Source of the DNA: an uncultured Oscillospiraceae bacterium
GTDB taxonomy: Bacteria; Bacillota; Clostridia; Oscillospirales; Oscillospiraceae
Length of the DNA: 14,292 bases
Assembly (NCBI GenBank): GCA_900752285.1
Contig: CAADUW010000002.1
Span: forward strand, 1-14,292
Reading direction: 5' to 3'
The notes beneath the pieces are model-generated. The model did no database searches. It was not told the origin of the DNA and saw only the letters and a list, made by a program, of their open reading frames with translations. Numbering within the stretch: position 1 is the stretch's first letter; every line of letters begins with the position of its first letter. Shown here in pieces: positions 6,880-12,233 of the stretch. The position numbers were made by a program, and so were the translations under genes.

Positions 6880-7758
6880 ATGGATTCTGTTCTTTTTACC
6901 GGTGCCTGTACGGCACTTGTCACACCCTTTCTCGGAAAAGCCGTCAACTATCCCCTGCTGGACCGTCTGCTTGCCCGGCAGATCGACGCCGGGATTTCCG
7001 CCGTTGTTCTGTGTGGGACCACCGGAGAGTCCGCCACCCTGACCGATGCGGAAAAGCTGGCGATCATCGGGCGGGGTAAGGCCTTCGTCCGGGACCGGTG
7101 CACCGTCATCGCCGGAACCGGCTCCAACGATACGGAACACACCGTAAATCTCAGCCGTCTGGCAGAGCAGGCTGGGGCGGACGCACTGCTGGTCGTCACG
7201 CCCTACTATAATAAGGCGACACCGGGGGGACTGCTGGAGCACTACCGGGCGGTGGCGGCCGGGGTGCGGATTCCCGTAATCATCTACAACGTCCCCTCCC
7301 GGACCGGGGTGGATATTCCTGTGGAGGTCTGCCAGGCGCTTGCCGCAGTTCCCAATATTGCCGGGATCAAGGAAGCTTCTTCGGACATATCCAGGGTTGC
7401 CCGGCTCCGGGCGGCCTGCCCCGACAGCTTTGCAGTCTGGGGTGGAAACGACGATCAGGCCGCAGCGGTGCTGTCGCTGGGGGGCTCCGGCGTCATTTCC
7501 GTGGTTTCCAATCTGTACCCCGAGCTGATGCAGGCTCTGGTATCTGCCGGGCTGGACGGGGACTTTGACACGGCGGCGGATTTGCAGCTGCGGCTGCTGC
7601 CCCTGATCCGCGCCCTGTTCCGGGAGGTAAACCCCATTCCCGTAAAGGCCGCCATGGAGCTTCTGGGCTGGGACTGCGGCCGGTGCAGGCTTCCCCTGAC
7701 CCGGGCAACGGAGGAAACCGTCGTCGAGCTGAAAAAACTGTTGCCCCGGGAGATCTGA
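6880..7758 (+). CDS. dapA: 4-hydroxy-tetrahydrodipicolinate synthase
   Basis: The 292-residue protein is DapA, which condenses pyruvate with aspartate semialdehyde in the first step of the lysine/diaminopimelate branch. Its product also feeds dipicolinate synthesis by DpaA/DpaB. The (beta/alpha)8 aldolase pattern is clear: [10 protein letters not shown] with Thr47-Thr48, [11 protein letters not shown] with Tyr110, [10 protein letters not shown] with Tyr136 and Arg141, and GIKEAS with Lys164 as the Schiff-base lysine. The catalytic residues are all present. The ATG at 6880 follows GGAGG at eight bases; a longer in-frame start at 6865 would overlap that site. It is divergent from queA. No strong plus-strand promoter was found in the short gap; CATAGA at 6854 is a weak -10 candidate. 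Paralogs of dapA are common, so a role in sugar-acid metabolism is possible though less likely. Confidence 0.92.
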   Translation: MDSVLFTGACTALVTPFLGKAVNYPLLDRLLARQIDAGISAVVLCGTTGESATLTDAEKLAIIGRGKAFVRDRCTVIAGTGSNDTEHTVNLSRLAEQAGADALLVVTPYYNKATPGGLLEHYRAVAAGVRIPVIIYNVPSRTGVDIPVEVCQALAAVPNIAGIKEASSDISRVARLRAACPDSFAVWGGNDDQAAAVLSLGGSGVISVVSNLYPELMQALVSAGLDGDFDTAADLQLRLLPLIRALFREVNPIPVKAAMELLGWDCGRCRLPLTRATEETVVELKKLLPREI

Positions 7759-7769
7759 CATGGTATAGT
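7741..7769 (+). promoter_or_regulatory. promoter of the oxidoreductase gene
   Basis: TTGCCC (7741-7746), a 17-base spacer and TATAGT (7764-7769) preceded by TGG. The -35 lies inside the end of dapA. Transcription would start near 7776, about 25 bases before the ATG at 7801, so this gene can be expressed apart from dapA. Confidence 0.65.
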
Positions 7770-7800
7770 AGGCGCAAAGAGACGAAAGAGGCGAGAATAC

Positions 7801-9054
7801 ATGAACTATGTTCTGATCGGTGCCGGTTCCCGGGGGCTGATTTATGGCACCTGGGCCGTCCGGCACGGAATTTCCATTGCCGCCATCGCGGAAAAGCGCC
7901 CGGACCGGCTGCGGGACGCGGCGGAAAAGCTGGGGGTTCCGGAGGAGATGTGCTTCTCCGATGCCGCCGGGCTGCTGGCGCGGGGAAAGCTTGCCGACGC
8001 CGCCATCATCGCCACCATGGACCGGGACCACTTCGGCCACACCATGGCGGCGCTGGACTGCGGCTATGACATTCTGCTGGAAAAGCCCATCAGCCCTGCC
8101 CCCCGGGAGTGCGTTGCCATTGAGGAAAAGGCAAACCGTCTGGGGCTGCGAATTACGGTCTGTCACGTCCTGCGGTACACAAACTTTTTCGGAACGCTGA
8201 AGGAAATCGTGGACTCAGGGGAGCTTGGCAGAATCGTTGCCATCAAGCATTCGGAAAATATCGGCAACTACCACATGGCCCACTCCTTTGTCCGGGGTAA
8301 CTGGCGAAACGACCGTTTCTCCAGCCCCATCATCATGCAAAAAAGCTGTCACGATCTGGACATTCTTCTGTGGCTCACCGGCTCCCACTGCACAAAGGTT
8401 TCCGCCTTCGGCGGCCTCAGCTATTTCCGGGCGGAGAACGCCCCTGCCGGTTCGGCGGAGCGGTGCTGCGACTGCCCGGTGCGGGACGCCTGCCGGTTCA
8501 ACGCCTACCGGGTCTACACGCCTCTGCTGGGCCAGTGGCCAGCGGATGTGGTGTGTCTGGAGCAGACGGAAGCGGCGCTGGACAAAGCGCTGCGGGAAGG
8601 CCCCTACGGACGGTGCGTATTCCGGTGCGACAACAATGTGTGCGACCACATGAGTATGATTCTGGAATTTGAAAACGGCGTGACCGCTGCCTTCTCTCTC
8701 ACTGCCCAGACAAACGCCGTTCACCGGAACATCCACATCATGTGCGAAAACGGCGAAATTGAAGCCGACGACGGGCAGCGGCAGATCCTCGTCACAAAAT
8801 TCACCGCCAGTCCCGCAGAAACCTTCTCCACCCGGGTCATCCACATCCGCACAGGCTCCGGCGGCCACGGCGGCGGCGATGACGGCATCATGGAGGATTT
8901 TTCCAGATCCCTCCGGGAGAGGAAAACCGAGTCCCGCAGCTCCATTACAAGAAGCGTGGAAAGCCACCTGATGGCCTGTGCGCTGGAGCAGTCCCGGCTC
9001 ACCGGAAAAACCGTGGACATGGCGCAGTTCCGGGAGTCCCTGATGAAAAGCTGA
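7801..9054 (+). CDS. Gfo/Idh/MocA family oxidoreductase
   Basis: This 417-residue protein is an NAD(P)-dependent dehydrogenase of the Gfo/Idh/MocA family, usually acting on sugars, inositols or sugar acids; the substrate cannot be told. The N-terminal Rossmann fold opens with MNYVLIGAGSRGLIYG. The family EKP motif is LLEKPIS with Lys95, followed by CHVLRYTNFF (121-130) and HDLDILLWLTG (184-194), where His184 and Asp185 fit the active-site positions. A cysteine-rich stretch RCCDCPVRDACRF (221-233) with Cys222, 223, 225 and 231 may bind a metal. A glycine-rich GSGGHGGGDDGIMEDF (352-367) precedes the last helix, as in related gut proteins. The ATG at 7801 has only a modest site (AGAGGCGAG). It lies 42 bases after dapA but has its own promoter. 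Confidence 0.9.
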   Translation: MNYVLIGAGSRGLIYGTWAVRHGISIAAIAEKRPDRLRDAAEKLGVPEEMCFSDAAGLLARGKLADAAIIATMDRDHFGHTMAALDCGYDILLEKPISPAPRECVAIEEKANRLGLRITVCHVLRYTNFFGTLKEIVDSGELGRIVAIKHSENIGNYHMAHSFVRGNWRNDRFSSPIIMQKSCHDLDILLWLTGSHCTKVSAFGGLSYFRAENAPAGSAERCCDCPVRDACRFNAYRVYTPLLGQWPADVVCLEQTEAALDKALREGPYGRCVFRCDNNVCDHMSMILEFENGVTAAFSLTAQTNAVHRNIHIMCENGEIEADDGQRQILVTKFTASPAETFSTRVIHIRTGSGGHGGGDDGIMEDFSRSLRERKTESRSSITRSVESHLMACALEQSRLTGKTVDMAQFRESLMKS

Positions 9055-9132
9055 AACCAGGGAGCGGTAAAAAACCGCCTGCTTTGCCGGAAACGTCCCG
9101 GTAAATGCGGTAGGGCGGCACAGGCCATCCCA

Positions 9133-9138
9133 TATAAT
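9133..9138 (+). promoter_or_regulatory. possible -10 box before the HAD gene
   Basis: A perfect TATAAT lies 19 bases before the ATG at 9158, but no -35 match and no TGn are seen at the right distance, and the leader would be only about 12 bases. A short hairpin (GCGGT/ACCGC, 9064-9078) without a U-tract follows the oxidoreductase stop. Confidence 0.3.
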
Positions 9139-9157
9139 AAAAGGCAGGTGCATACAA

Positions 9158-9826
9158 ATGCTGAAATATCCGTGCCTCGTGCTGGATCATGACGATACGG
9201 TGGTACAGAGCGAAGCTACCGTCAACTTTCCCTATTTCCGGCAGACGCTCCAATCCTTCCGCCCCGGGGCGGAAATCACACTGCCCCGGTATGTAGACGG
9301 GTGCTACCGGCTGGGCTTTGCGGATATGTGCCGGCAGTGGTACGGCTTTACCGAGCAGGAGCTTGTGGAGGAATACCTGGGCTGGAAGGACTACATCCGC
9401 ACCCATATTCCCGCCCCCTTCCCGGGGATTGGGGCCGTGATCCGTCGCCAGAAGGCGGCGGGCGGTCTCATCTGCGTGGTATCCCACTCCTGTGAGGAGA
9501 ATATCACCCGGGACTACCGGACGCACTTCGGCATCCTGCCTGACGCCATTTACGGGTGGGACCTGCCGGAGGAGCAGCGGAAGCCAAGCCCCTGGGCGCT
9601 GGAACAGATCATGGGCCGCTGGGGACTTGCCCCGGAGCAGCTGCTGGTGGTGGATGACATGAAGCCCGCCCTCGTGATGGCCCGGGCGGCCGGGGTTCCC
9701 ATCGCTTTCGCCGGTTGGAGCCGGACGGATTTTCCGGAGATCGCCGGGGAAATGACGAGGCTCTGCGACTTTTCCTTCTCCGCGCCGGAAGCACTGGAGG
9801 CATTTCTCTTCGGAGCGGATGCATAA
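9158..9826 (+). CDS. HAD-superfamily hydrolase
   Basis: The 222-residue protein is a HAD-family phosphatase-like enzyme. The four motifs are seen: LVLDHDDTVVQSE with Asp10 (nucleophile) and Asp12 (acid/base), ICVVSHS with Ser109, Lys142 in RKPSPWALEQI, and LLVVDDMKPAL with Asp166 and Asp167. A helical cap lies between motifs I and II (about residues 20-85), as in phosphoglycolate phosphatase-like members. The substrate cannot be told. AGGTG lies seven bases before the ATG at 9158. It is about 100 bases after the oxidoreductase gene and in the same direction, so a shared pathway is possible but not shown. No clear terminator separates it from smpB. Confidence 0.88.
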   Translation: MLKYPCLVLDHDDTVVQSEATVNFPYFRQTLQSFRPGAEITLPRYVDGCYRLGFADMCRQWYGFTEQELVEEYLGWKDYIRTHIPAPFPGIGAVIRRQKAAGGLICVVSHSCEENITRDYRTHFGILPDAIYGWDLPEEQRKPSPWALEQIMGRWGLAPEQLLVVDDMKPALVMARAAGVPIAFAGWSRTDFPEIAGEMTRLCDFSFSAPEALEAFLFGADA

Positions 9827-9849
9827 GCGGAAATTCTTTTTAAGCCCCG

Positions 9850-9878
9850 TTTATTTTGCTTGACAGGGATGGTATAAT
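9850..9878 (+). promoter_or_regulatory. extended -10 promoter of smpB
   Basis: TGG (9870-9872) is joined to a perfect TATAAT (9873-9878). The -35 at 17 bases (TTTATT, 9850-9855) is weak. A TTGACA at 9860-9865 is only seven bases away and so cannot be its -35. Transcription would start near 9885, giving a leader of roughly 15-25 bases to the smpB start. Confidence 0.6.
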
Positions 9879-9901
9879 AAGAAAAATGAATGGGTTGAGA
9901 G

Positions 9902-10375
9902 GTGATCCGCACGGAAAAGGACAGCATCAAGGTCATGGCACGGAACCGGGAGGCTTACCACGAATACTTCGTGGAGGAAGAAATGGAAGCCGGGATTGCC
10001 CTGACCGGAACAGAGGTCAAGTCCATCCGGCAGGGTACCCTGAATCTGAAGGATGCCTGGTGCGGCATTAAGGACGGAGAACTGATTCTCAATCAGATGC
10101 ACATCTCCCCCTATGACCACGGGAACCTCTTCAACCGTGACCCCCGCCGCCCCCGGAAGCTGCTGATGCACCGGAAGGAGATCATGCGGCTGCTGGGAAA
10201 GGTCAAGCAGGACGGCTATGCCCTGATTCCGCTGACCGTTTACTTCAAGGGCAGCCGGGTCAAGGTCAAGGTTGGCCTGTGTAAGGGCAAAAAACTGTAT
10301 GACAAACGACAGGCTGCGGCCGATCGGGACGCCAAACGTCAGATTGACCGGGCCATGAAGGAGAGAAACGTATGA
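9902..10375 (+). CDS. smpB: SsrA-binding protein SmpB
   Basis: SmpB binds the tRNA-like end of tmRNA and brings it to stalled ribosomes. The beta-barrel core is clear: YHEYFVEEEMEAGIALTGTE, EVKSIRQGTLNLKDAW, then HISPYDHGN and DPRRPRKLLMHRKEI. The basic tail KKLYDKRQAAADRDAKRQID is the helix that reaches into the decoding site. The frame opens at GTG 9902 (157 residues), just after an in-frame stop. That GTG, however, lies inside the ribosome binding site GAGAGGTGATC (9897-9907). By spacing and by family length the start should be at 9911, where an ACG stands (see findings); an ATG at 9935 would cut the first strand. ssrA lies about 590 bases downstream. The stop overlaps the start of the isomerase gene. 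Confidence 0.93.
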   Translation: MIRTEKDSIKVMARNREAYHEYFVEEEMEAGIALTGTEVKSIRQGTLNLKDAWCGIKDGELILNQMHISPYDHGNLFNRDPRRPRKLLMHRKEIMRLLGKVKQDGYALIPLTVYFKGSRVKVKVGLCKGKKLYDKRQAAADRDAKRQIDRAMKERNV

Positions 10376-10908
10376 ATCCCACTTTTACCATCACCATGGA
10401 GAACGGCGGCGTAATTTCCGGCGAGCTTTACCCGGATAAGGCCCCCGAGAGCGTCCGGAATTTCATTGATCTTTGTAATCACCATTTCTATGACGGTCTG
10501 ATTTTTCATCGGGTCATCCCCGGCTTCATGATTCAGGGCGGCTGCCCCGAGGGAACCGGTATGGGTGGCCCCGGCTATTGCATCAAGGGCGAGTTCTTCT
10601 TCAACGGCGTGAAGAATGATCTGCGGCACAAGCGAGGCGTCCTCAGCATGGCCCGTTCCTCCTCTCCCAACTCGGCAGGCAGCCAATTCTTTATCATGCA
10701 CGCCGACGCCAAGCATCTGGACGGTCAGTACGCCGCTTTCGGCAAGGTAACCTCCGGCATGGATGTAGTGGACGCCATTGCCTCCACCAAAACCGGTGCG
10801 CAGGATCGGCCCGTGGCTGAGCAGAAGATCGCATCCATTACCGTGGATACCCACGGTGAGACTTATCCGGAGCCCAAAAAGCTCCCCGATCCCTACGGCA
10901 GATTCTAA
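10372..10908 (+). CDS. cyclophilin-type peptidyl-prolyl isomerase
   Basis: The 178-residue protein is a cyclophilin, which speeds cis-trans change of proline peptide bonds. The active-site blocks are FHRVIPGFMIQGG (Arg47, Phe52, Met53, Gln55), GSQFFIMHAD (Gln105, Phe107) and LDGQYAAFGKV. At the place of the tryptophan that makes human cyclophilin A sensitive to cyclosporin there is Tyr120, as is common in bacteria. There is no signal peptide, so it is cytoplasmic. A C-terminal tail ETYPEPKKLPDPYGRF follows the domain. AAGGAG sits eight bases before the ATG, which overlaps the smpB stop by four bases (ATGA), so the two genes are coupled. ssrA starts 55 bases after the stop. Confidence 0.95.
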   Translation: MNPTFTITMENGGVISGELYPDKAPESVRNFIDLCNHHFYDGLIFHRVIPGFMIQGGCPEGTGMGGPGYCIKGEFFFNGVKNDLRHKRGVLSMARSSSPNSAGSQFFIMHADAKHLDGQYAAFGKVTSGMDVVDAIASTKTGAQDRPVAEQKIASITVDTHGETYPEPKKLPDPYGRF

Positions 10909-10915
10909 AAACAAT

Positions 10916-10939
10916 TTCCGGGCGCTAAAGCGCCCGGAA
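10916..10939. terminator. strong hairpin between the isomerase gene and ssrA
   Basis: TTCCGGGCGC (10916-10925) pairs perfectly with GCGCCCGGAA (10930-10939) around TAAA. On the plus strand it is followed by an A run, not T, so it is doubtful as a terminator of smpB and the isomerase gene. On the minus strand TTGTTTTTAG follows, which would stop antisense transcription. It may instead be a processing or stability element upstream of ssrA. Confidence 0.5.
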
Positions 10940-10963
10940 CAAAAAAGCTTTCTTCTTTTATTC

Positions 10964-11312
10964 GGGGTCGTACTGGTTTCGACGGGGGCAGTGAGGCCGG
11001 AATAGCGGGTCGTGGCGCCTGACCACGATAAAACGGGTACTTTTTTAAATTTAACTGACAACAATTCTGTTGCCCTGGCTGCCTAAATAGGCGCCCATCC
11101 TTCCCGGAAGGTCCACGAGCCGGGTCAGGGTGTGATTTGAGTGGAGCCCGTGCGTATGCAAAGCTTTGCGCATACCATGCATTATGAAGCTACCAAATCC
11201 GGGAGGGTGTTTGTTCCCGCCCGGATGAGGGAATGTAAATAACAAACTGCACCCGGAGAAGTTCCCTCCAAGTTGTTCTCGGACAGGGGTTCGATTCCCC
11301 TCGACTCCACCA
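10964..11312 (+). ncRNA. ssrA: transfer-messenger RNA (tmRNA)
   Basis: The 349-base tmRNA frees stalled ribosomes and tags the unfinished proteins for breakdown. The 5' end GGGGTCGTACTGGTTTCGAC is the conserved tRNA-like start; its first seven bases pair with CGACTCC at 11302-11308 (one G-U), followed by discriminator A and an encoded CCA (11310-11312). The T-arm AGGGG-TTCGATT-CCCCT precedes this. The tag frame reads GAC AAC AAT TCT GTT GCC CTG GCT GCC TAA at 11057-11086, giving DNNSVALAA, probably with ACT (Thr) or another codon before it; the exact resume codon is not settled. TAA is followed by TAG one base later. No own promoter was found. It is followed by a terminator at 11374. Confidence 0.96.
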
Positions 11313-11373
11313 TTGGACGCAAATCCGAACACAATCACCGTTTTCGGAATGGTTTTCGTCCAAACCAGAAGAC

Positions 11374-11410
11374 ACGCCCTGCCGTAATTGGCGGGGCGTG
11401 TTCTTGTTTT
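11374..11410 (+). terminator. intrinsic terminator of ssrA
   Basis: ACGCCCTGCC (11374-11383) pairs with GGCGGGGCGT (11390-11399), one G-U pair included, around a six-base loop, and is followed by GTTCTTGTTTT. It lies 62 bases after the mature 3' end of tmRNA, and its T-tract runs straight into the broken exonuclease fragment. Confidence 0.85.
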
Positions 11411-11645
11411 CATCTTTCCGTCCGCATGGGAATGGACATTCCGGAGCTGGATACGGAAGGCCGGCTCATCACGCTGGAATATCCGGATTTTTTCTTTCTG
11501 ACCTGCTATACCCCCAACGCCCAACAAGAGCTTGTCCGGATTGACTATCGGATAGCATGGGAGGACGCGTTCTTTCGCTATCTTCAGTCGCTGGATCAAA
11601 AAACCGGTCATTCTTTGCGGCGACCTGAAAGCAACGCCATCATGA
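11408..11645 (+). pseudogene. xth: fragment of exodeoxyribonuclease III, frameshifted
   Basis: The plus strand reads HLSVRMGMDIPELDTEG then RLITLEYPDFFFLTCYTPNA and QQELVRIDYRIAWEDAFFRY, the middle of an ExoIII/ExoA-type exonuclease-AP endonuclease. At the six-A run 11598-11603 the frame slips: reading CCG GTC ATT CTT TGC GGC GAC CTG from 11604 restores the family sequence KPVILCGDL, so one A appears to be missing. After CGDL the sequence no longer fits the family, and a stop comes at 11643. The first roughly 80 residues (with the metal-binding start) and the last roughly 100 are absent. There is no start or ribosome binding site. It is a dead remnant lying between the ssrA terminator and AT-richer DNA. 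Confidence 0.82.
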
Positions 11646-11728
11646 TACATATCAAGGTGAAATCCATTAGAATCTCTAGAGATCTTATTGTATTCTCGCT
11701 GCCTTGAAAATACGGGAAAAAGGACTAA

Positions 11729-11776
11729 ATAAACGGGGCGGAAATCGCCACCCCGTTTATCTTCTTGATTTTTTAC
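11729..11776. terminator. two-way intrinsic terminator
   Basis: ATAAACGGGG (11729-11738) pairs perfectly with CCCCGTTTAT (11751-11760), with GGCG/CGCC extending the stem inward in part. The plus side is followed by CTTCTTGATTTTTT; the minus side by TTAGTCCTTTTTCCC. On the minus strand it would end transcripts coming through the TnpW-like gene. Confidence 0.8.
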
Positions 11777-11837
11777 CATACTAGATATATAATAAAGGTG
11801 GTCGGGGTAAGGCTCCCGGCTCACCTTCTTGGGTGGA

Positions 11838-11868
11838 GTAGCGGCGCTTTTGAAGGGGTAGCCGCTAC
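11838..11868. repeat. inverted repeat after the TnpW-like gene
   Basis: GTAGCGGC (11838-11845) and GCCGCTAC (11861-11868) are perfect eight-base arms around a 15-base loop. It begins four bases past the stop of the TnpW-like gene and lacks a U-tract, so it may be an RNA-end structure or a DNA site. Confidence 0.65.
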
Positions 11869-11871
11869 TAT

Positions 11872-11997
11872 TTATGCCTTGACTTTGCTATCCCGGACGA
11901 TCTCAGCAGCTTCTTCCGGGATTTTAGCCGTGGCTTCGATCAGTTTTGCAAAGTTTTCCAAAAACTGATTGAGTTCGGCGGTTGTCATATTGTCCAT
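11872..11997 (-). CDS. TnpW-like small transposon-encoded protein
   Basis: The 41-residue product begins MDNMTTAELNQFLENFAKLI and goes on through EATAKIPEEAAEIVRDSKVKA. This matches my memory of TnpW, a tiny protein first named in Tn4451-type transposons and common on clostridial mobile elements; its function is unknown. The pattern is two amphipathic helices. AAAGGA and GAGG lie just before the ATG at 11997, and an extended -10 promoter (12020-12028) precedes it. It is flanked by hairpins on both sides. Its presence marks this part of the window as mobile-element DNA. The family call rests on recall and not on an alignment. Confidence 0.72.
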   Translation of the reverse strand: MDNMTTAELNQFLENFAKLIEATAKIPEEAAEIVRDSKVKA

Positions 11998-12019
11998 TAC
12001 CTCACTTCCTTTCTCTTAT

Positions 12020-12028
12020 ACTATACCA
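12020..12028 (-). promoter_or_regulatory. extended -10 of the TnpW-like gene
   Basis: On the minus strand TGG plus TATAGT (12028-12020) lies 23 bases before the ATG. The -35 region falls within the hairpin at 12036-12065 and is weak. Confidence 0.5.
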
Positions 12029-12035
12029 CGAAAAA

Positions 12036-12065
12036 GTAGACACCCACACTTTTGTGAGTGTCTAC
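12036..12065. terminator. two-way terminator hairpin upstream of the TnpW-like gene
   Basis: GTAGACAC (12036-12043) pairs with GTGTCTAC (12058-12065), and CACA/TGTG extends the stem past one mismatch around a four-base loop. The minus side is followed by TTTTTCG, the plus side by TTTCATTTTAC. Confidence 0.7.
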
Positions 12066-12082
12066 TTTCATTTTACAAGTGC

Positions 12083-12140
12083 AAAAATGGGTCTGCCCAG
12101 CAGCGGTTTTTTTCTTTTCTGCCGCTGGGCAGATGTTTTT
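12083..12140. terminator. long two-way terminator hairpin
   Basis: GTCTGCCCAGCAGCGG (from 12091) pairs with CCGCTGGGCAGA (12122-12132... arm), with a three-base bulge, around a T-rich loop. TGTTTTTTCTTT follows on the plus strand and CCCATTTTTGC on the minus strand. Confidence 0.7.
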
Positions 12141-12188
12141 TCTTTAGATACATGATAAGAGGAATTTTTGAAGATTCCATAAAGATTT

Positions 12189-12219
12189 GAAAAATGGACG
12201 GACATAAAAGACGTCCATT
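12189..12219 (-). terminator. terminator of the two-component operon
   Basis: AATGGACG (12193-12200) pairs perfectly with CGTCCATT (12212-12219) around an 11-base loop. On the minus strand the stem runs into five T (12194-12190). It starts 15 bases past the kinase stop. Confidence 0.75.
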
Positions 12220-12233
12220 ACACTATCGGAAAA

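Larger units (their letters stand above)
11646..11871. other. non-coding stretch at the edge of the AT-richer region
   Basis: No gene is supported here. It holds a 12-base perfect palindrome ATCTCTAGAGAT (11672-11683), a strong two-way terminator (11729-11776) and an eight-base-pair hairpin (11838-11868), listed apart. The join between chromosome and mobile DNA probably lies at or a little before its left end. Confidence 0.6.

Noticed and set aside
6760..8166. Minus-strand frame of 468 codons
   Set aside because: Antisense to dapA and the oxidoreductase gene, both with full family motifs; Pro/Gly/Gln-rich product typical of a shadow frame.
9860..9878. TTGACA near TATAAT upstream of smpB as a classic promoter
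   Set aside because: Only seven bases separate the boxes, too close to act together; the TGG extended -10 explains the site better.
11281..11312. Duplicate of the ssrA 3' end as an attachment-site repeat
   Set aside because: I looked for a second copy of the T-arm and acceptor sequence to the right and saw none within the window, so no attL/attR pair can be claimed.
11608..11667. 19-codon hydrophobic minus-strand frame, MDFTLICIMMALLSGRRKE
   Set aside because: It crosses the presumed join with the exonuclease remnant and has no good ribosome binding site, so it is probably chance, though the hydrophobic part could be the tail of element DNA.
11672..11683. Palindrome ATCTCTAGAGAT as a recombinase site
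   Set aside because: A 12-base palindrome alone, without a second copy or flanking repeats in view, is not enough to call an attachment site.
11051..11824. Long minus-strand frame (257 codons) across ssrA
   Set aside because: It runs antisense through the tmRNA gene, its terminator and the exonuclease remnant, and resembles no protein family I know.
12151..12189. 12-codon plus-strand frame MIRGIFEDSIKI
   Set aside because: Too short, no ribosome binding site, and it lies among terminator hairpins.
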